Made by a program: the position numbers and the translations under genes. From assembly GCA_017539425.1 (NCBI GenBank), contig JAFYHA010000096.1, forward strand, positions 1 through 36,343: a DNA stretch of 36,343 nucleotides. Reading direction: 5' to 3'. Position 1 is the stretch's first letter. Every line of letters begins with the position of its first letter. The stretch is from Clostridia bacterium (GTDB taxonomy: Bacteria > Bacillota > Clostridia > Oscillospirales > CAG-272). The notes beneath the pieces are model-generated. The model did not search any database. It had not been told where the DNA came from and was given only the letters and a program-made list of their open reading frames with translations. Positions 9,213 to 17,545 of the stretch are shown one piece after another.

Positions 9213-9250
9213 GGGCTACCTGACAGGGGTAGCCCTTTTCCATTTTTTTG
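9213..9250. terminator. Bidirectional intrinsic terminator
   Basis: GGGCTACC (9213-9220) pairs with GGTAGCCC (9228-9235) around a 7-base loop. TTTTCCATTTTTTT follows for the rightward pduL transcript. On the other strand, CGTTTTATTCT follows and can end the leftward folD transcript. The rest of the 9117-9372 gap shows nothing else. Confidence 0.85.
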
Positions 9251-9372
9251 CATTTGCCATTAACTGCTGACTTGCGACAATTTCTTGGATGAGGTCTTGC
9301 GAAACAAGGCGTTTCAATGACACAATTCGAGCAATTCCTGTGCTTCTGCTTCTGCTTTTCCATGAACCGAGA

Positions 9373-10227
9373 TCAGATTCCTTTTGACCTTTTTGCAGCC
9401 GTCAGCGTGTTCTTCATCAGCATCGCGATCGTCATGGGTCCGACACCGCCCGGCACCGGGGTGATGTATCCGGCGACCGGGAATGCTTCCTCAAAGGCGA
9501 CGTCTCCGCAGAGGGTACCGTCCTCCTTCCGGTTGATCCCGACGTCGATGACGACCGCGCCCGGCTTGATCATGTCTCCCCGGATCAGTTCCCTCTTTCC
9601 GACCGCGGCCACGAGGATGTCCGCCGTCCGGCAGATCCCGGACAGGTCCCGGGTCCGGCTGTGACAGATCGTCACGGTACCGTTGGCCTGGAGCAGGAGC
9701 ATCGCCATGGGTTTGCCCACGATCGTGGAGCGACCCACGACCACACAGTTCTTTCCTTCCACGGAGATCCCGGACCTGCGGATCAGTTCCATACATCCGG
9801 CCGGCGTGCAGGGCAGAAACCGGTAATCCCCGATCATGATCTCCCCAACGTTGAAGGGATGGAATGCATCCACGTCCTTTTCCGGACGGATCCGGAGCAG
9901 GACGGTCTTCTCATCCAGATGCGCGGGAAGAGGCAGCTGGACCAGGATGCCGTGGACCGTTTCGTCTTGGTTCAGACGGTCGATCAGGGCCTCCAGTTCC
10001 GCCTGGGTCGTGCTTGCCGGCAAGGCATAGGTCTCGGAGGCGAATCCGCAATTGTCACAGGCCTTTCTCTTGTTCCGGACATAGACCTGGGAAGCCGGGT
10101 CGTCCCCTACGATGATGACCGACAGTCCGGGAGTGATCCCGTAGGTTTCCTTGAAAGCGCGGGTCTCCTCGGCCACTTCGGACCGGATCTCGGCCGCAAT
10201 GGCCTTTCCGTCAATGATCTGTGCCAT
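9373..10227 (-). CDS. folD: Methylenetetrahydrofolate dehydrogenase/cyclohydrolase
   Basis: A 284-residue FolD protein interconverting 5,10-methylene-THF, methenyl-THF and 10-formyl-THF with NADP. The catalytic tyrosine-lysine block appears as [11 protein letters not shown], followed by [17 protein letters not shown], the NADP-binding [14 protein letters not shown] and the closing [12 protein letters not shown]. The open frame extends to 10404, but ATG at 10227 with an AAAGGA site begins with the normal [11 protein letters not shown] sequence. It overlaps the end of lgt by 17 bases and is the last gene of the yfmF-yfmH-lgt-folD operon. Confidence 0.96.
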   Translation of the reverse strand: MAQIIDGKAIAAEIRSEVAEETRAFKETYGITPGLSVIIVGDDPASQVYVRNKRKACDNCGFASETYALPASTTQAELEALIDRLNQDETVHGILVQLPLPAHLDEKTVLLRIRPEKDVDAFHPFNVGEIMIGDYRFLPCTPAGCMELIRRSGISVEGKNCVVVGRSTIVGKPMAMLLLQANGTVTICHSRTRDLSGICRTADILVAAVGKRELIRGDMIKPGAVVIDVGINRKEDGTLCGDVAFEEAFPVAGYITPVPGGVGPMTIAMLMKNTLTAAKRSKGI

Positions 10228-11299
10228 GTTTCTCGTCCTTTCCCGGTTCGGATTCCGGTTCTTGTTCTGCCTGTTCGGGTTCCGGCTCTGCTTTCTCCGG
10301 TCCCGCATCCTCCGCGGGAGGCGTTCCGGGCAGGTCCTCTGCCGCAGGGTCCGTTTCGCTTTCCGTATCTTCTGCCGTGTCGGAAACGGCCTGTTCCGGC
10401 GCATTCTCCTCCGAAGAGACCTGAGCCGCTCCGGCGTAGACCGGCTGATACGGCGCTCCCTCAGCCTGTTTCCGGCTGGCGCGGAGATGGAAGATGATGA
10501 GGAGTGCGGTCCCCGCGACGAAGCAGATCAGTCCGACCACACAGGAGATCTTCAGGTTCGTGCCCGGGATGAACAGACTGTCCGTGCGGAGCAGCTCGAT
10601 GAAGAACCGGCCGAATCCGTACCAGGCCGCATAGGCCAGGATGATCTCCCCCTCGAATTTCTTCTTTTTGTAAAAGATGTTGATCAGCGTGAAGCCCAGG
10701 ATGTTCCAGAGCGATTCATACAGGAACGTGGGATGGACATAGGCCATCTCATTGGCCGGTACCGTCAGGATGTCGTTGTGCGGGTTGATGCCCATCCGCA
10801 GGAAATACAGAGGTCCTCCGGTCAGTTCGGCACCGTAGGCTTCCCCGTTCATGAAATTGCCCCAGCGGCCGACGGCCTGTGCCATCATCAGACCGGGAGC
10901 TCCCGCATCAAACAGTATGAACGGGTTGATCTTCTTGATCCGGGCGCAGACGAACACGGTCAGCACACCCGCGATGACGCCTCCGTAAATGCCTAGGCCG
11001 CCCTCCCAGATCTTGAACACATCCCAGAAACTGTGATATTTGTCCAGCGAGGTCAGCACGTAGTACAGCCTGGCCCCTATGATAGCAAAGATGATGGTGA
11101 ACAATGTGATGTCCGTGATCTGGTCCGCCTTGATCCCTTTGTCCTTCAGACGGTATACCGTATAGAAGAACGCGAAGATCATGCCAAGGCAGATCAGGAG
11201 CCCGTACCAGCGCACGGAGAACTTGCCGATCGAAAAGATCTCCGCGTTGACCACGAACTCCGGTATGCCCAGACCGGGAAAAGAAATTACCGTTTCCAT
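10211..11299 (-). CDS. lgt: Prolipoprotein diacylglyceryl transferase with acidic tail
   Basis: A membrane enzyme that transfers diacylglycerol from phosphatidylglycerol to the lipobox cysteine of prolipoproteins. The family signature [13 protein letters not shown] is intact, as are [23 protein letters not shown] and several hydrophobic membrane segments across residues 1-280. The protein is 362 residues, about 80 longer than typical. The extra C-terminal stretch after about residue 280 is rich in E, P, S, T and A (for example [17 protein letters not shown]) and looks disordered. In known Lgt topology this end is cytoplasmic. It follows yfmH by 15 bases and overlaps folD. The solute-binding lipoprotein encoded at 14041-15564 is a likely client. 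Confidence 0.94.
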   Translation of the reverse strand: METVISFPGLGIPEFVVNAEIFSIGKFSVRWYGLLICLGMIFAFFYTVYRLKDKGIKADQITDITLFTIIFAIIGARLYYVLTSLDKYHSFWDVFKIWEGGLGIYGGVIAGVLTVFVCARIKKINPFILFDAGAPGLMMAQAVGRWGNFMNGEAYGAELTGGPLYFLRMGINPHNDILTVPANEMAYVHPTFLYESLWNILGFTLINIFYKKKKFEGEIILAYAAWYGFGRFFIELLRTDSLFIPGTNLKISCVVGLICFVAGTALLIIFHLRASRKQAEGAPYQPVYAGAAQVSSEENAPEQAVSDTAEDTESETDPAAEDLPGTPPAEDAGPEKAEPEPEQAEQEPESEPGKDEKHGTDH

Positions 11300-11314
11300 A
11301 AAAACTCCTCAAAA

Positions 11315-12676
11315 TCAAGACTCTGGCTGCGGCTCTCCCGAGGGCAGTAACCGCACGCTTGTATACCGGTTCCGGTCCACCGTCCCTTTCAGGACGCGCA
11401 GGCATTCCTCCGGTGTGACCCCGGCATAGACCCGCAGCATGTCGAACACGGTGCACCGGGGGTTTCCGTACTTGGCCATCATTTCGGCCACGCCCTCGGA
11501 CGTATCGAACGACTGGATGACGGACGCGATCGCGGCCTTTCGGTTGCGCGCGACCTCCTCCGCTTCAAAGCCCTCTTCCAGGGCTTTTTTTACGGTGTCC
11601 AGGATCCTGTGCAGGACCTCTTCAGGCTGTCCGGTACAGGCGCTGACCGTCAGCAGACCGTACGCCTTTGAGAACACCGACGAATCGTTGAGAGTGCCCT
11701 GGATCAGCCGGTTTTCCAAAAGATCGTTCTGCAGATCGGAGGAGCCGGAAAACAGACAGTCCTCCGCAATATCCATTACCAAGGAATCCCTGAGCCGTTT
11801 TTCTCGGGACATCGACGGACGGGACGTATATTTCAGACCGAAATACAGATACGGAGCCGGGACCGGTCCCCGTACCGCGGACGCCTTCCTCAGAATGTCG
11901 GCAGGCTCTTTGGGAATGACCGGTTCGGCGTATTCTCCGGGAGTCCTTTCCGTTCCGAATACCTCGTCAACCAGCCGGATGACCTCCTCGACGTTGACCT
12001 GTCCCGGATTCCCGCAGATGCCCAGCACCATATTGGAAGGCCGGTAGAACAGCCGGTGGACCCGCTTGAGGCAGGCAGGCGTGATGTGCCGGATGGTCCG
12101 TTCGCTTCCGCCCAGATCGAACCGGATGTTCAGCTTCCGGTACAGATTCCGCTTCACGGAGACAAACGCGGCGTTCCAGGGATCGTCCAGGTAACTGCTG
12201 AGTTCCTCCCGGATAATTCCCTTTTCCCTCTCCACGCTCTCTTCGGTAAAGCTGGGCGTGGCCACCATGGACAGAAGGATGCGCAGATTCTCCCGGAACC
12301 GGGACACGCAGGAAAAGTAATATGTCGTTTCTTCCCATCCGGTATAGGCATTGGCGTCTCCGCCGTTCTCGGCAAAGGCGTTGAACAGGTCGTTCCCGTT
12401 CTCGTCCTCGAACATCTTATGCTCCAGGAAATGCGCCGTTCCGCGCGGAATGCTGTGCACCGTATTCCGGCCTTTCAGCCTGTACTGCGTATGCATCTCG
12501 CCGAACAGCACCCGGAGCGTCGCACAGCAGGTCTGGAAAGGTTTCTGCGAGATCTGGATGAGCAGCCCGCAGGGATGTTCGATCCGGATGTAGGACTCGT
12601 CGATCGAAGGATCGCGGATGACCTTTTTCCGGATCTTCCGGGCGCTTGAGGAGAACGTTTTCTTTTGTCCGCTCAT
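11315..12676 (-). CDS. yfmH: M16 family peptidase, YfmH-like
   Basis: A 453-residue M16 (pitrilysin/processing peptidase type) protein. The inverted zinc motif HxxEH is present as H82-F-L-E85-H86, with the third ligand expected in EREKGIIREELSSY further on, so this is the catalytic partner of the pair. In Bacillota such genes occur as two neighbours, YfmF and YfmH. These are annotated as associated with EF-P 5-aminopentanol modification, and the same fold serves peptide-maturation partners elsewhere. Its start overlaps the yfmF stop by 4 bases, which suggests coupled translation of a heterodimer. No efp gene is in the window, so the true substrate is unknown. Confidence 0.85.
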   Translation of the reverse strand: MSGQKKTFSSSARKIRKKVIRDPSIDESYIRIEHPCGLLIQISQKPFQTCCATLRVLFGEMHTQYRLKGRNTVHSIPRGTAHFLEHKMFEDENGNDLFNAFAENGGDANAYTGWEETTYYFSCVSRFRENLRILLSMVATPSFTEESVEREKGIIREELSSYLDDPWNAAFVSVKRNLYRKLNIRFDLGGSERTIRHITPACLKRVHRLFYRPSNMVLGICGNPGQVNVEEVIRLVDEVFGTERTPGEYAEPVIPKEPADILRKASAVRGPVPAPYLYFGLKYTSRPSMSREKRLRDSLVMDIAEDCLFSGSSDLQNDLLENRLIQGTLNDSSVFSKAYGLLTVSACTGQPEEVLHRILDTVKKALEEGFEAEEVARNRKAAIASVIQSFDTSEGVAEMMAKYGNPRCTVFDMLRVYAGVTPEECLRVLKGTVDRNRYTSVRLLPSGEPQPES

Positions 12677-13974
12677 TCCGCATCGCCTCCCTTCTTCCCG
12701 ACCAGGCGGTAGTACAGCCGGGGCCGGATGCGCCGGGCCATTGCGGCGACGTCATCCTGCGTCGTCTGCGAGATCGCCCGGATCATCTCCGGAATGTCGG
12801 GTATGGGATCGCCCAGAAACCGGTACAGCTGGTAGTCCAGATACCGGTCCGGAGAATCGTAATGGGCCATCAGGTCAAAGCACAGGCTCTCCTTCGCCGA
12901 AACGAGTTCCGCTTCCGAGATTTCCCCGGAAGCCGTCTTTTCGATCTGCTCCCGGATTCCCTGTTCGGCGGCCCCGATATCCCCGGCGCTCAGTCCGCAT
13001 CCCACGATCAGGATATTGTTGGACGGCAGCAAGGATGTACCGATGTCGTAGCACAGTCCGCTCCGTTCCCGGACCTCGGTGAACAGTTTGCTGACCGGGG
13101 ATCCGCCCAGGATGCTGTCCAGCATCAGGACCGCGGCCCGGTCACCGCCCGTAAGTTCCGGTTCGAACGTGTAGCCGAACAGGAGCTGGGACTGTCCGAA
13201 CTCGGATGACTCGGTGACCTGCTCGGGTTCCGGCACCGTATGTATGACCCTCAGGTCCGGGAACAGATCCCGGTTGTCCGGTCCGTCGGGAGACGGCATC
13301 GTGGACAGGATCCGTTCGGTCACCTCTTCCTCGGAAGCCGAGCCGTAATAGGCATAGATCTCCGGACGGACCCCTACGTTTTCCTTCATGAACCCGGTCA
13401 GTTCGCTTGCGTCCGTCTTCAGCAGTTCGCCTGCGTAGTCCAGATACTTGCCCATGATGTGGTAAGGGTTGTCCTTCAGGATCCGGCTCCAGAATCTCTC
13501 CCGGACCAGACTGGAAGGCTGGGAAGCCACTCCCTGATAGGAAATGTGCATATCCGTCAGCGTTTGCTGCACGTATGCCTCCTGAAGGAGACCCCGGGCA
13601 TCCCTCTTGGGATGATGCATGATCTGGTCCAGCACGTCCAGCGTTCCCGCCAGCACGTCCGTTCCGTCCGGGACGCAATGGCTGTTGAGCATGGCCGCGG
13701 TATAGCCAGTCAGGCGGAACGTCCCGAACGTCATATGGGTCGGGCTCACCGAGACCGCATACAGATCGTCCTTTTTTCGGTTCAGCGCCTGGGTCGTCGG
13801 ATACTTCTCGGTCGAGCGGGCCATGACGTAGTGCAGCGCCGCCATGGACCGGATGGATCTCCACGGTCCTCCGTACGGGACCAGGATCCGGAACAGGGCC
13901 GTTTTGAATTGTGAAGACTGACAGTAAAACAATGTTGAACGGTTGGGCAGTTCAACGATCTTCGGATTTAGCAT
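12673..13974 (-). CDS. yfmF: M16 family peptidase-like protein lacking the zinc site, YfmF-like
   Basis: A 433-residue M16-fold protein. At the place of HxxEH it reads LHYVMARST, so the zinc-binding histidine-glutamate set is absent and it should be the non-catalytic subunit. Family features remain in the second half, such as GGSPVSKLFTEVRERSGLCY, the substrate-binding R/Y element. It is the first gene of the leftward operon and overlaps yfmH by 4 bases. The ATG at 13974 has GGAG about 10 bases upstream, directly at the foot of a 9-bp hairpin. The YfmF/YfmH assignment rests on the paired arrangement and size. Confidence 0.82.
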   Translation of the reverse strand: MLNPKIVELPNRSTLFYCQSSQFKTALFRILVPYGGPWRSIRSMAALHYVMARSTEKYPTTQALNRKKDDLYAVSVSPTHMTFGTFRLTGYTAAMLNSHCVPDGTDVLAGTLDVLDQIMHHPKRDARGLLQEAYVQQTLTDMHISYQGVASQPSSLVRERFWSRILKDNPYHIMGKYLDYAGELLKTDASELTGFMKENVGVRPEIYAYYGSASEEEVTERILSTMPSPDGPDNRDLFPDLRVIHTVPEPEQVTESSEFGQSQLLFGYTFEPELTGGDRAAVLMLDSILGGSPVSKLFTEVRERSGLCYDIGTSLLPSNNILIVGCGLSAGDIGAAEQGIREQIEKTASGEISEAELVSAKESLCFDLMAHYDSPDRYLDYQLYRFLGDPIPDIPEMIRAISQTTQDDVAAMARRIRPRLYYRLVGKKGGDAE

Positions 13975-13988
13975 TCGCTCGTCTCTCC

Positions 13989-14013
13989 TGCGCGGACACA
14001 GACCGTCCGCGCA
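13989..14013. promoter_or_regulatory. Stem-loop between lipoprotein gene and yfmF
   Basis: A perfect 9-bp stem, TGCGCGGAC (13989-13997) with GTCCGCGCA (14005-14013), and a 7-base loop. On the minus strand it follows the lipoprotein stop but has no T-run after it. Its 3' arm touches the GGAG ribosome site of yfmF. It may be a leader structure or an RNA end-protecting hairpin rather than a classical terminator. No convincing separate yfmF promoter was found. Confidence 0.55.
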
Positions 14014-14040
14014 TCTGTTGTGATATAGGGAAAATTGGGA

Positions 14041-15564
14041 TCACTCCGCGTTCCAGTTGTCGATCAGCCGGTTGATCTTCTCCAGGGAATCCCCGATCTT
14101 CGACTCATAGGTCTTGTACAGGGATGTGAAGGCCACGTCTCCGTGATGCATCTGGGCGTATAGCACGTACTCGTTCATGAACCCGCCCAGTCCCTGGACA
14201 AGACCGGTGTCATAGGTCCGGGAATTGAAGATGATCCCGAGCATGTCGCGGGATTCCGGATCCCTTGTGCACTTGCCCATCATGACCACGTCAAAGAAAG
14301 CCGGGTAGACCGTATAGTAGGATTCCGCGGTCAGGGCCTCCAGGACAAATCCCGTGACCTCCGGGGCGTCGTTCGAGATCGGCACGGCCAGGATGCTGTC
14401 CCCGTCCGGCATGACCAGATCGTAATAGCGCGTCTGGTGTTCGTCGTATTTCGGAATGGGCAGGATCCCGTAGTTGGTCTCCATATCCCGGAGCGAGTTG
14501 GCCATCTTCACGGAATAGTACAGGAACTCGACCTCATTGGCCTTGAACTTGTTCGTGATGCTGAATTCCTTGATATAGTCCGTGTGGGCATGGAACGAAG
14601 GGTAGATCATCATCTCGTGGATCTCCTGCATCAGGTCGATGCTTTCCTCGTCCCCCACATGGGTATAGATGTATCCGTCCTTGTCGATTTCGGCGAATTT
14701 CCGGCCGGAGCCCACGTACAGGTATTCCCCGGGAGCACGGTTTCCGCAGGACCCCCACTGGTCCCTGGCCGTCATGGTCAGGTCGCCGTCCAGGTCATCC
14801 TCGCAGACCTCGGCGTTCCGGGCCAGGGCCTCCCAGGTCCACGTGCCGTTCTCCACGAGCTCATAGTAATTGTCCAGTTTGTTGTCCGCCTGCAGGACCG
14901 TGGAGAACAGGACCACGCCGGTCTCGGACTTGTCCATGACCAGAAGGTCGGATGAGGCGAACTGGGTCACGCCGCCGAACGTGAACGCGTCCAGCGAATC
15001 CCGGTTCCACCAGGGTTTCTCCAGATCCAGGTATTTCAGCTCATCCCCCTTGAGGTTGTAGAACGAACCGCTGGTCCACATCGAGCGGATATCCAGGGAT
15101 CTCTCCACGATGAACGAATAGGTGTTGTCACCGGTCGCGACGGCCTGCAGGACCTTGTCCGGAAGTTCGGTATTGGCCTGGGCATATTCGGTCGTGACCA
15201 CGACGTGATACTTTTCCTCGACATAGTGGTTCCGTTCGTAGACCGCGTCGTTGACGGAATCCCCGTTATAGCGGTCGGCGGCGATCTCCTCCCACGGAAT
15301 CCAGCCGCTTCCCACGCCGTCGCTACCCAGCGTCCAGTGAAGACAGTGGATCTCATCCGATTGGAACGTCAGATCCGGAAGATCCGGCAGGATCCGGGGC
15401 TCGGCCGTCTCGGATTCCGGTTCGGTCTCGGAAGACGCGGGCAGGCCGGTTTCCGGAACCGTTTCACCCGCCGGACCGTCCAAAGCCGAACCGCACCCGG
15501 AAAGGACCAGGGAAAGCGCTGTCAGAATAAGAGCCAGAAGAAGCCCGATCGTTTTGGTTGCCAT
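14041..15564 (-). CDS. Extracellular solute-binding lipoprotein (carbohydrate ABC type)
   Basis: A 507-residue secreted lipoprotein. It has a hydrophobic signal and the lipobox LVLSGC, with cysteine near residue 24. An acidic S/T/E/P linker (SSETEPESETAEP) follows before the globular part. The body resembles family 1 solute-binding proteins of sugar ABC transporters, with segments such as LDLEKPWWNRDSLDAF, WTWEALARNAEVCEDD and NYGILPIPKYDEHQTRYY. ATG at 15564 is chosen because GAGGTGG lies 5 bases before it; an in-frame GTG at 15573 lies inside that site. No permease or ATPase genes are adjacent, so it is an orphan. The ligand is unknown. It is transcribed divergently from the histidine operon. 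Confidence 0.8.
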   Translation of the reverse strand: MATKTIGLLLALILTALSLVLSGCGSALDGPAGETVPETGLPASSETEPESETAEPRILPDLPDLTFQSDEIHCLHWTLGSDGVGSGWIPWEEIAADRYNGDSVNDAVYERNHYVEEKYHVVVTTEYAQANTELPDKVLQAVATGDNTYSFIVERSLDIRSMWTSGSFYNLKGDELKYLDLEKPWWNRDSLDAFTFGGVTQFASSDLLVMDKSETGVVLFSTVLQADNKLDNYYELVENGTWTWEALARNAEVCEDDLDGDLTMTARDQWGSCGNRAPGEYLYVGSGRKFAEIDKDGYIYTHVGDEESIDLMQEIHEMMIYPSFHAHTDYIKEFSITNKFKANEVEFLYYSVKMANSLRDMETNYGILPIPKYDEHQTRYYDLVMPDGDSILAVPISNDAPEVTGFVLEALTAESYYTVYPAFFDVVMMGKCTRDPESRDMLGIIFNSRTYDTGLVQGLGGFMNEYVLYAQMHHGDVAFTSLYKTYESKIGDSLEKINRLIDNWNAE

Positions 15565-15595
15565 ACTGTCCACCTCACTGCAGATTTCTGTTTAC

Positions 15596-15624
15596 AGTAT
15601 ACCAAAAAGAGGACCGTTTTACAA
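15596..15624 (-). promoter_or_regulatory. Promoter of the solute-binding lipoprotein gene
   Basis: On the minus strand TTGTAA (15619-15624), a 17-base spacer and TATACT (15596-15601), about 30 bases before the ATG. Confidence 0.6.
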
Positions 15625-15669
15625 TCCATTGAAAAAAAACTATGAAATATAGATATTGCTTATCATTTT

Positions 15670-15678
15670 TGGTATAAT
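15670..15678 (+). promoter_or_regulatory. Possible extended -10 promoter upstream of his operon
   Basis: TGGTATAAT forms an extended -10 element. No good -35 hexamer lies 17 bases upstream. It could give a second, longer his transcript. Confidence 0.35.
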
Positions 15679-15731
15679 AGCCTATAGATCGCTTTGCGGA
15701 CCGGACGCCTCCGGATTCTTCTCCAAACCCC

Positions 15732-15760
15732 TTGACAAAGCGTTGCAGGATGGCTATAAT
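15732..15760 (+). promoter_or_regulatory. Consensus promoter of the histidine operon
   Basis: A perfect TTGACA (15732-15737), 17-base spacer and perfect TATAAT (15755-15760). Transcription should begin near 15767, giving a leader of about 50 bases before hisZ. A promoter this strong would be expected to need repression. Confidence 0.85.
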
Positions 15761-15782
15761 TTTAGCGTAGTAAATCGCTAAA
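15761..15782 (+). promoter_or_regulatory. Inverted repeat at the his transcription start (candidate operator)
   Basis: TTTAGCG (15761-15767) and CGCTAAA (15776-15782) are perfect 7-base inverted arms with an 8-base spacer. They begin directly after the -10 box and cover the predicted start site, which is where a repressor would block transcription. There is no his leader peptide with a histidine codon run and no T-box seen here. The binding protein is not identified; a TrpR-family HisR-type repressor is one possibility by analogy. Confidence 0.55.
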
Positions 15783-15817
15783 GCGTTTGTGAACAAATTT
15801 TGAATTCGGAGAGACTC

Positions 15818-16888
15818 ATGGACATCATTGAAAAGTATACGCCTTCCGGAACGCGGGACCTGATCTATGAAGAGGCCTTTGCGGAAAAGGAACTGGAAAA
15901 CAAGCTGTACCGTCTGTACCTGACGCTCGGATACAAACCCATCGAGACGCCGGTCCTGGAATACTATGACGTGTTCAACCACGAACAGAGATACATCCCG
16001 GACCAGACCATCTACAAATTCACGGACAACGAGGGAAAACTGGTCGCCCTCCGTCCGGACAACACCTCGCCGGTCGTGCGGGTGGCCCTCTCCAAACTGA
16101 AGGACGAGGCCCTTCCCCTTCTGCTCTGCTACTCCCAACCGGTCTTCCGGAACAACCTGGCCTTTCACGCCAAGCGCGACCAGATCCTCCAGTGCGGTGT
16201 GGAACTCATCGGCGGAGAGACCCCGGAAACCGACCTGCGCTGTCTGTTCACGGCCCTGCAGACGCTCAACGCCTCGGGCAGCTTCTACAAGCTGGAACTC
16301 GGCCATGCCGGATTCTTCGACGCCCTGATCACCGATTACGCGCTTTCGGAGAACGAGATCGCCGACCTGCGCAGCTTCATCTCCGCCCGCAATTCCGGCG
16401 GATATGCCTTCACCCTCAACATGACCAATCCGGCCGCCGTCTCGCTGGCCCGGGAACTGCCCCGTCTGTGCGGATCCCCGGACCGTGTGCTGCCCCGCGC
16501 CAGAGTCCTGGCCAAGGGACGTCCCGGAGCCCAGAAGATTCTGGACGAGCTCGAGACGACCTGCTCGATGCTGACCGAAGCCGGTTACGGCACTTCCCTG
16601 ATCCTGGATCTGGGTATCGTGCAGGTCATCAACTACTATACCGGGATCGTCTTCCGCGGTTATCTGGACGGCGTAGGCGAAGCCGTGCTGTCCGGCGGAC
16701 GCTATGACCACCTGCTGGCGGGATTCGGATCGGATCTGGGCGCCTGCGGATTCGGGTTCAACATCTCGGAGGCAGCGAAAGTCAATCCCCGGCAGCTGCC
16801 CCCGTCCGTTCCCCTGTCCTTCGCGGACGGCGTGAACAGCCTGAAGGACGCGCAGCGGGTTCTGGACCGTATGGGCAAGGAGGACTGA
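15818..16888 (+). CDS. hisZ: ATP phosphoribosyltransferase regulatory subunit
   Basis: A histidyl-tRNA synthetase-like protein of 356 residues lacking the anticodon domain of true HisRS. It begins with TPSGTRDLIYEE and has class II core segments ETPVLEYYDVF, RPDNTSPVVRVA and FRNNLAFHAKRDQILQCG. Together with the short HisG encoded next, this identifies HisZ. HisZ forms a complex with HisG and confers activity and histidine feedback inhibition. ATG at 15818 with GGAGA 7 bases upstream is preferred over an in-frame TTG at 15800. It is the first gene of the operon, and the hisG ribosome site lies in its last codons. Confidence 0.92.
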   Translation: MDIIEKYTPSGTRDLIYEEAFAEKELENKLYRLYLTLGYKPIETPVLEYYDVFNHEQRYIPDQTIYKFTDNEGKLVALRPDNTSPVVRVALSKLKDEALPLLLCYSQPVFRNNLAFHAKRDQILQCGVELIGGETPETDLRCLFTALQTLNASGSFYKLELGHAGFFDALITDYALSENEIADLRSFISARNSGGYAFTLNMTNPAAVSLARELPRLCGSPDRVLPRARVLAKGRPGAQKILDELETTCSMLTEAGYGTSLILDLGIVQVINYYTGIVFRGYLDGVGEAVLSGGRYDHLLAGFGSDLGACGFGFNISEAAKVNPRQLPPSVPLSFADGVNSLKDAQRVLDRMGKED

Positions 16889-16890
16889 CC

Positions 16891-17526
16891 ATGCTGAAAA
16901 TCGCTTTGACAAAAGGACGGATCGAGCAGAAGGCGGTGGAACTGCTCGGCCTTTGCGGATACGACACCGCCGAACTGAACGACAAGGGCCGGAAACTCCT
17001 GTTCACCTGCCCGCACCCGACCCTGGATGAGCTCCAGATCGTGCTGGCCAAGGCCAACGACGTCATCACCTACGTGGAACACGGCACCTGTGACATCGGG
17101 ATCGTCGGCCGGGACACCATCATGGAGATGGGCGGCGATTTCTATGAACTCCTGGACCTGGGATTCGGAAAATGCCGCTTCGCCCTGGCCGGACCGAAAG
17201 GCCGGGATTTCCACGAAGGCCACCGACACAAGGTGATCGCCACCAAGTATCCGAACGTGACCAAGCGCTATTTTGCCGGTCTGGATATGGACTGCGAGAT
17301 CGTCAAGATCGACGGTTCGGTCGAGCTGGCCCCGATCCTGGGGCTGTCCGACGCCATCGTGGACATCGTGGAGACCGGAAGCACCTTAAGGGAAAACGGG
17401 CTCGAGGTCTATACGGACATCGCCCCGATCTCCGCGCGCTGCATCGTCAACAGCGCCTCCATGAAACTCAAGAACGACGCGGTCAGGGATTTCATCGAAG
17501 CCCTGTCCAAACAGATCCCGAACTGA
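16891..17526 (+). CDS. hisG: ATP phosphoribosyltransferase, short form
   Basis: Catalyses the first step of histidine synthesis, joining ATP and PRPP to give phosphoribosyl-ATP. The 211-residue length shows the short form, without the C-terminal regulatory domain, so it depends on HisZ. The PRPP-binding signature is intact: ELAPILGLSDAIVDIVETGS followed by TLRENGL. The N-terminal LKIALTKGRI and EHGTCDIGIVGRD are also standard. An AAGGAGG site lies within the end of hisZ, two bases separate the genes, and hisD follows after 19 bases. Confidence 0.97.
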   Translation: MLKIALTKGRIEQKAVELLGLCGYDTAELNDKGRKLLFTCPHPTLDELQIVLAKANDVITYVEHGTCDIGIVGRDTIMEMGGDFYELLDLGFGKCRFALAGPKGRDFHEGHRHKVIATKYPNVTKRYFAGLDMDCEIVKIDGSVELAPILGLSDAIVDIVETGSTLRENGLEVYTDIAPISARCIVNSASMKLKNDAVRDFIEALSKQIPN

Positions 17527-17545
17527 ACGGAAGAAGGAACCCGAT

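Noticed and set aside
15781..15817. A further copy of the short palindrome before hisZ (GAACAAATTTTGAATTCGGAG)
   Set aside because: Only the ACAAAT and GGAG parts match; the arms do not form the same inverted repeat, so it is likely chance.
15640..15817. T-box or histidine attenuator before hisZ
   Set aside because: No T-box core sequence and no short frame with a run of histidine codons was found in the leader.
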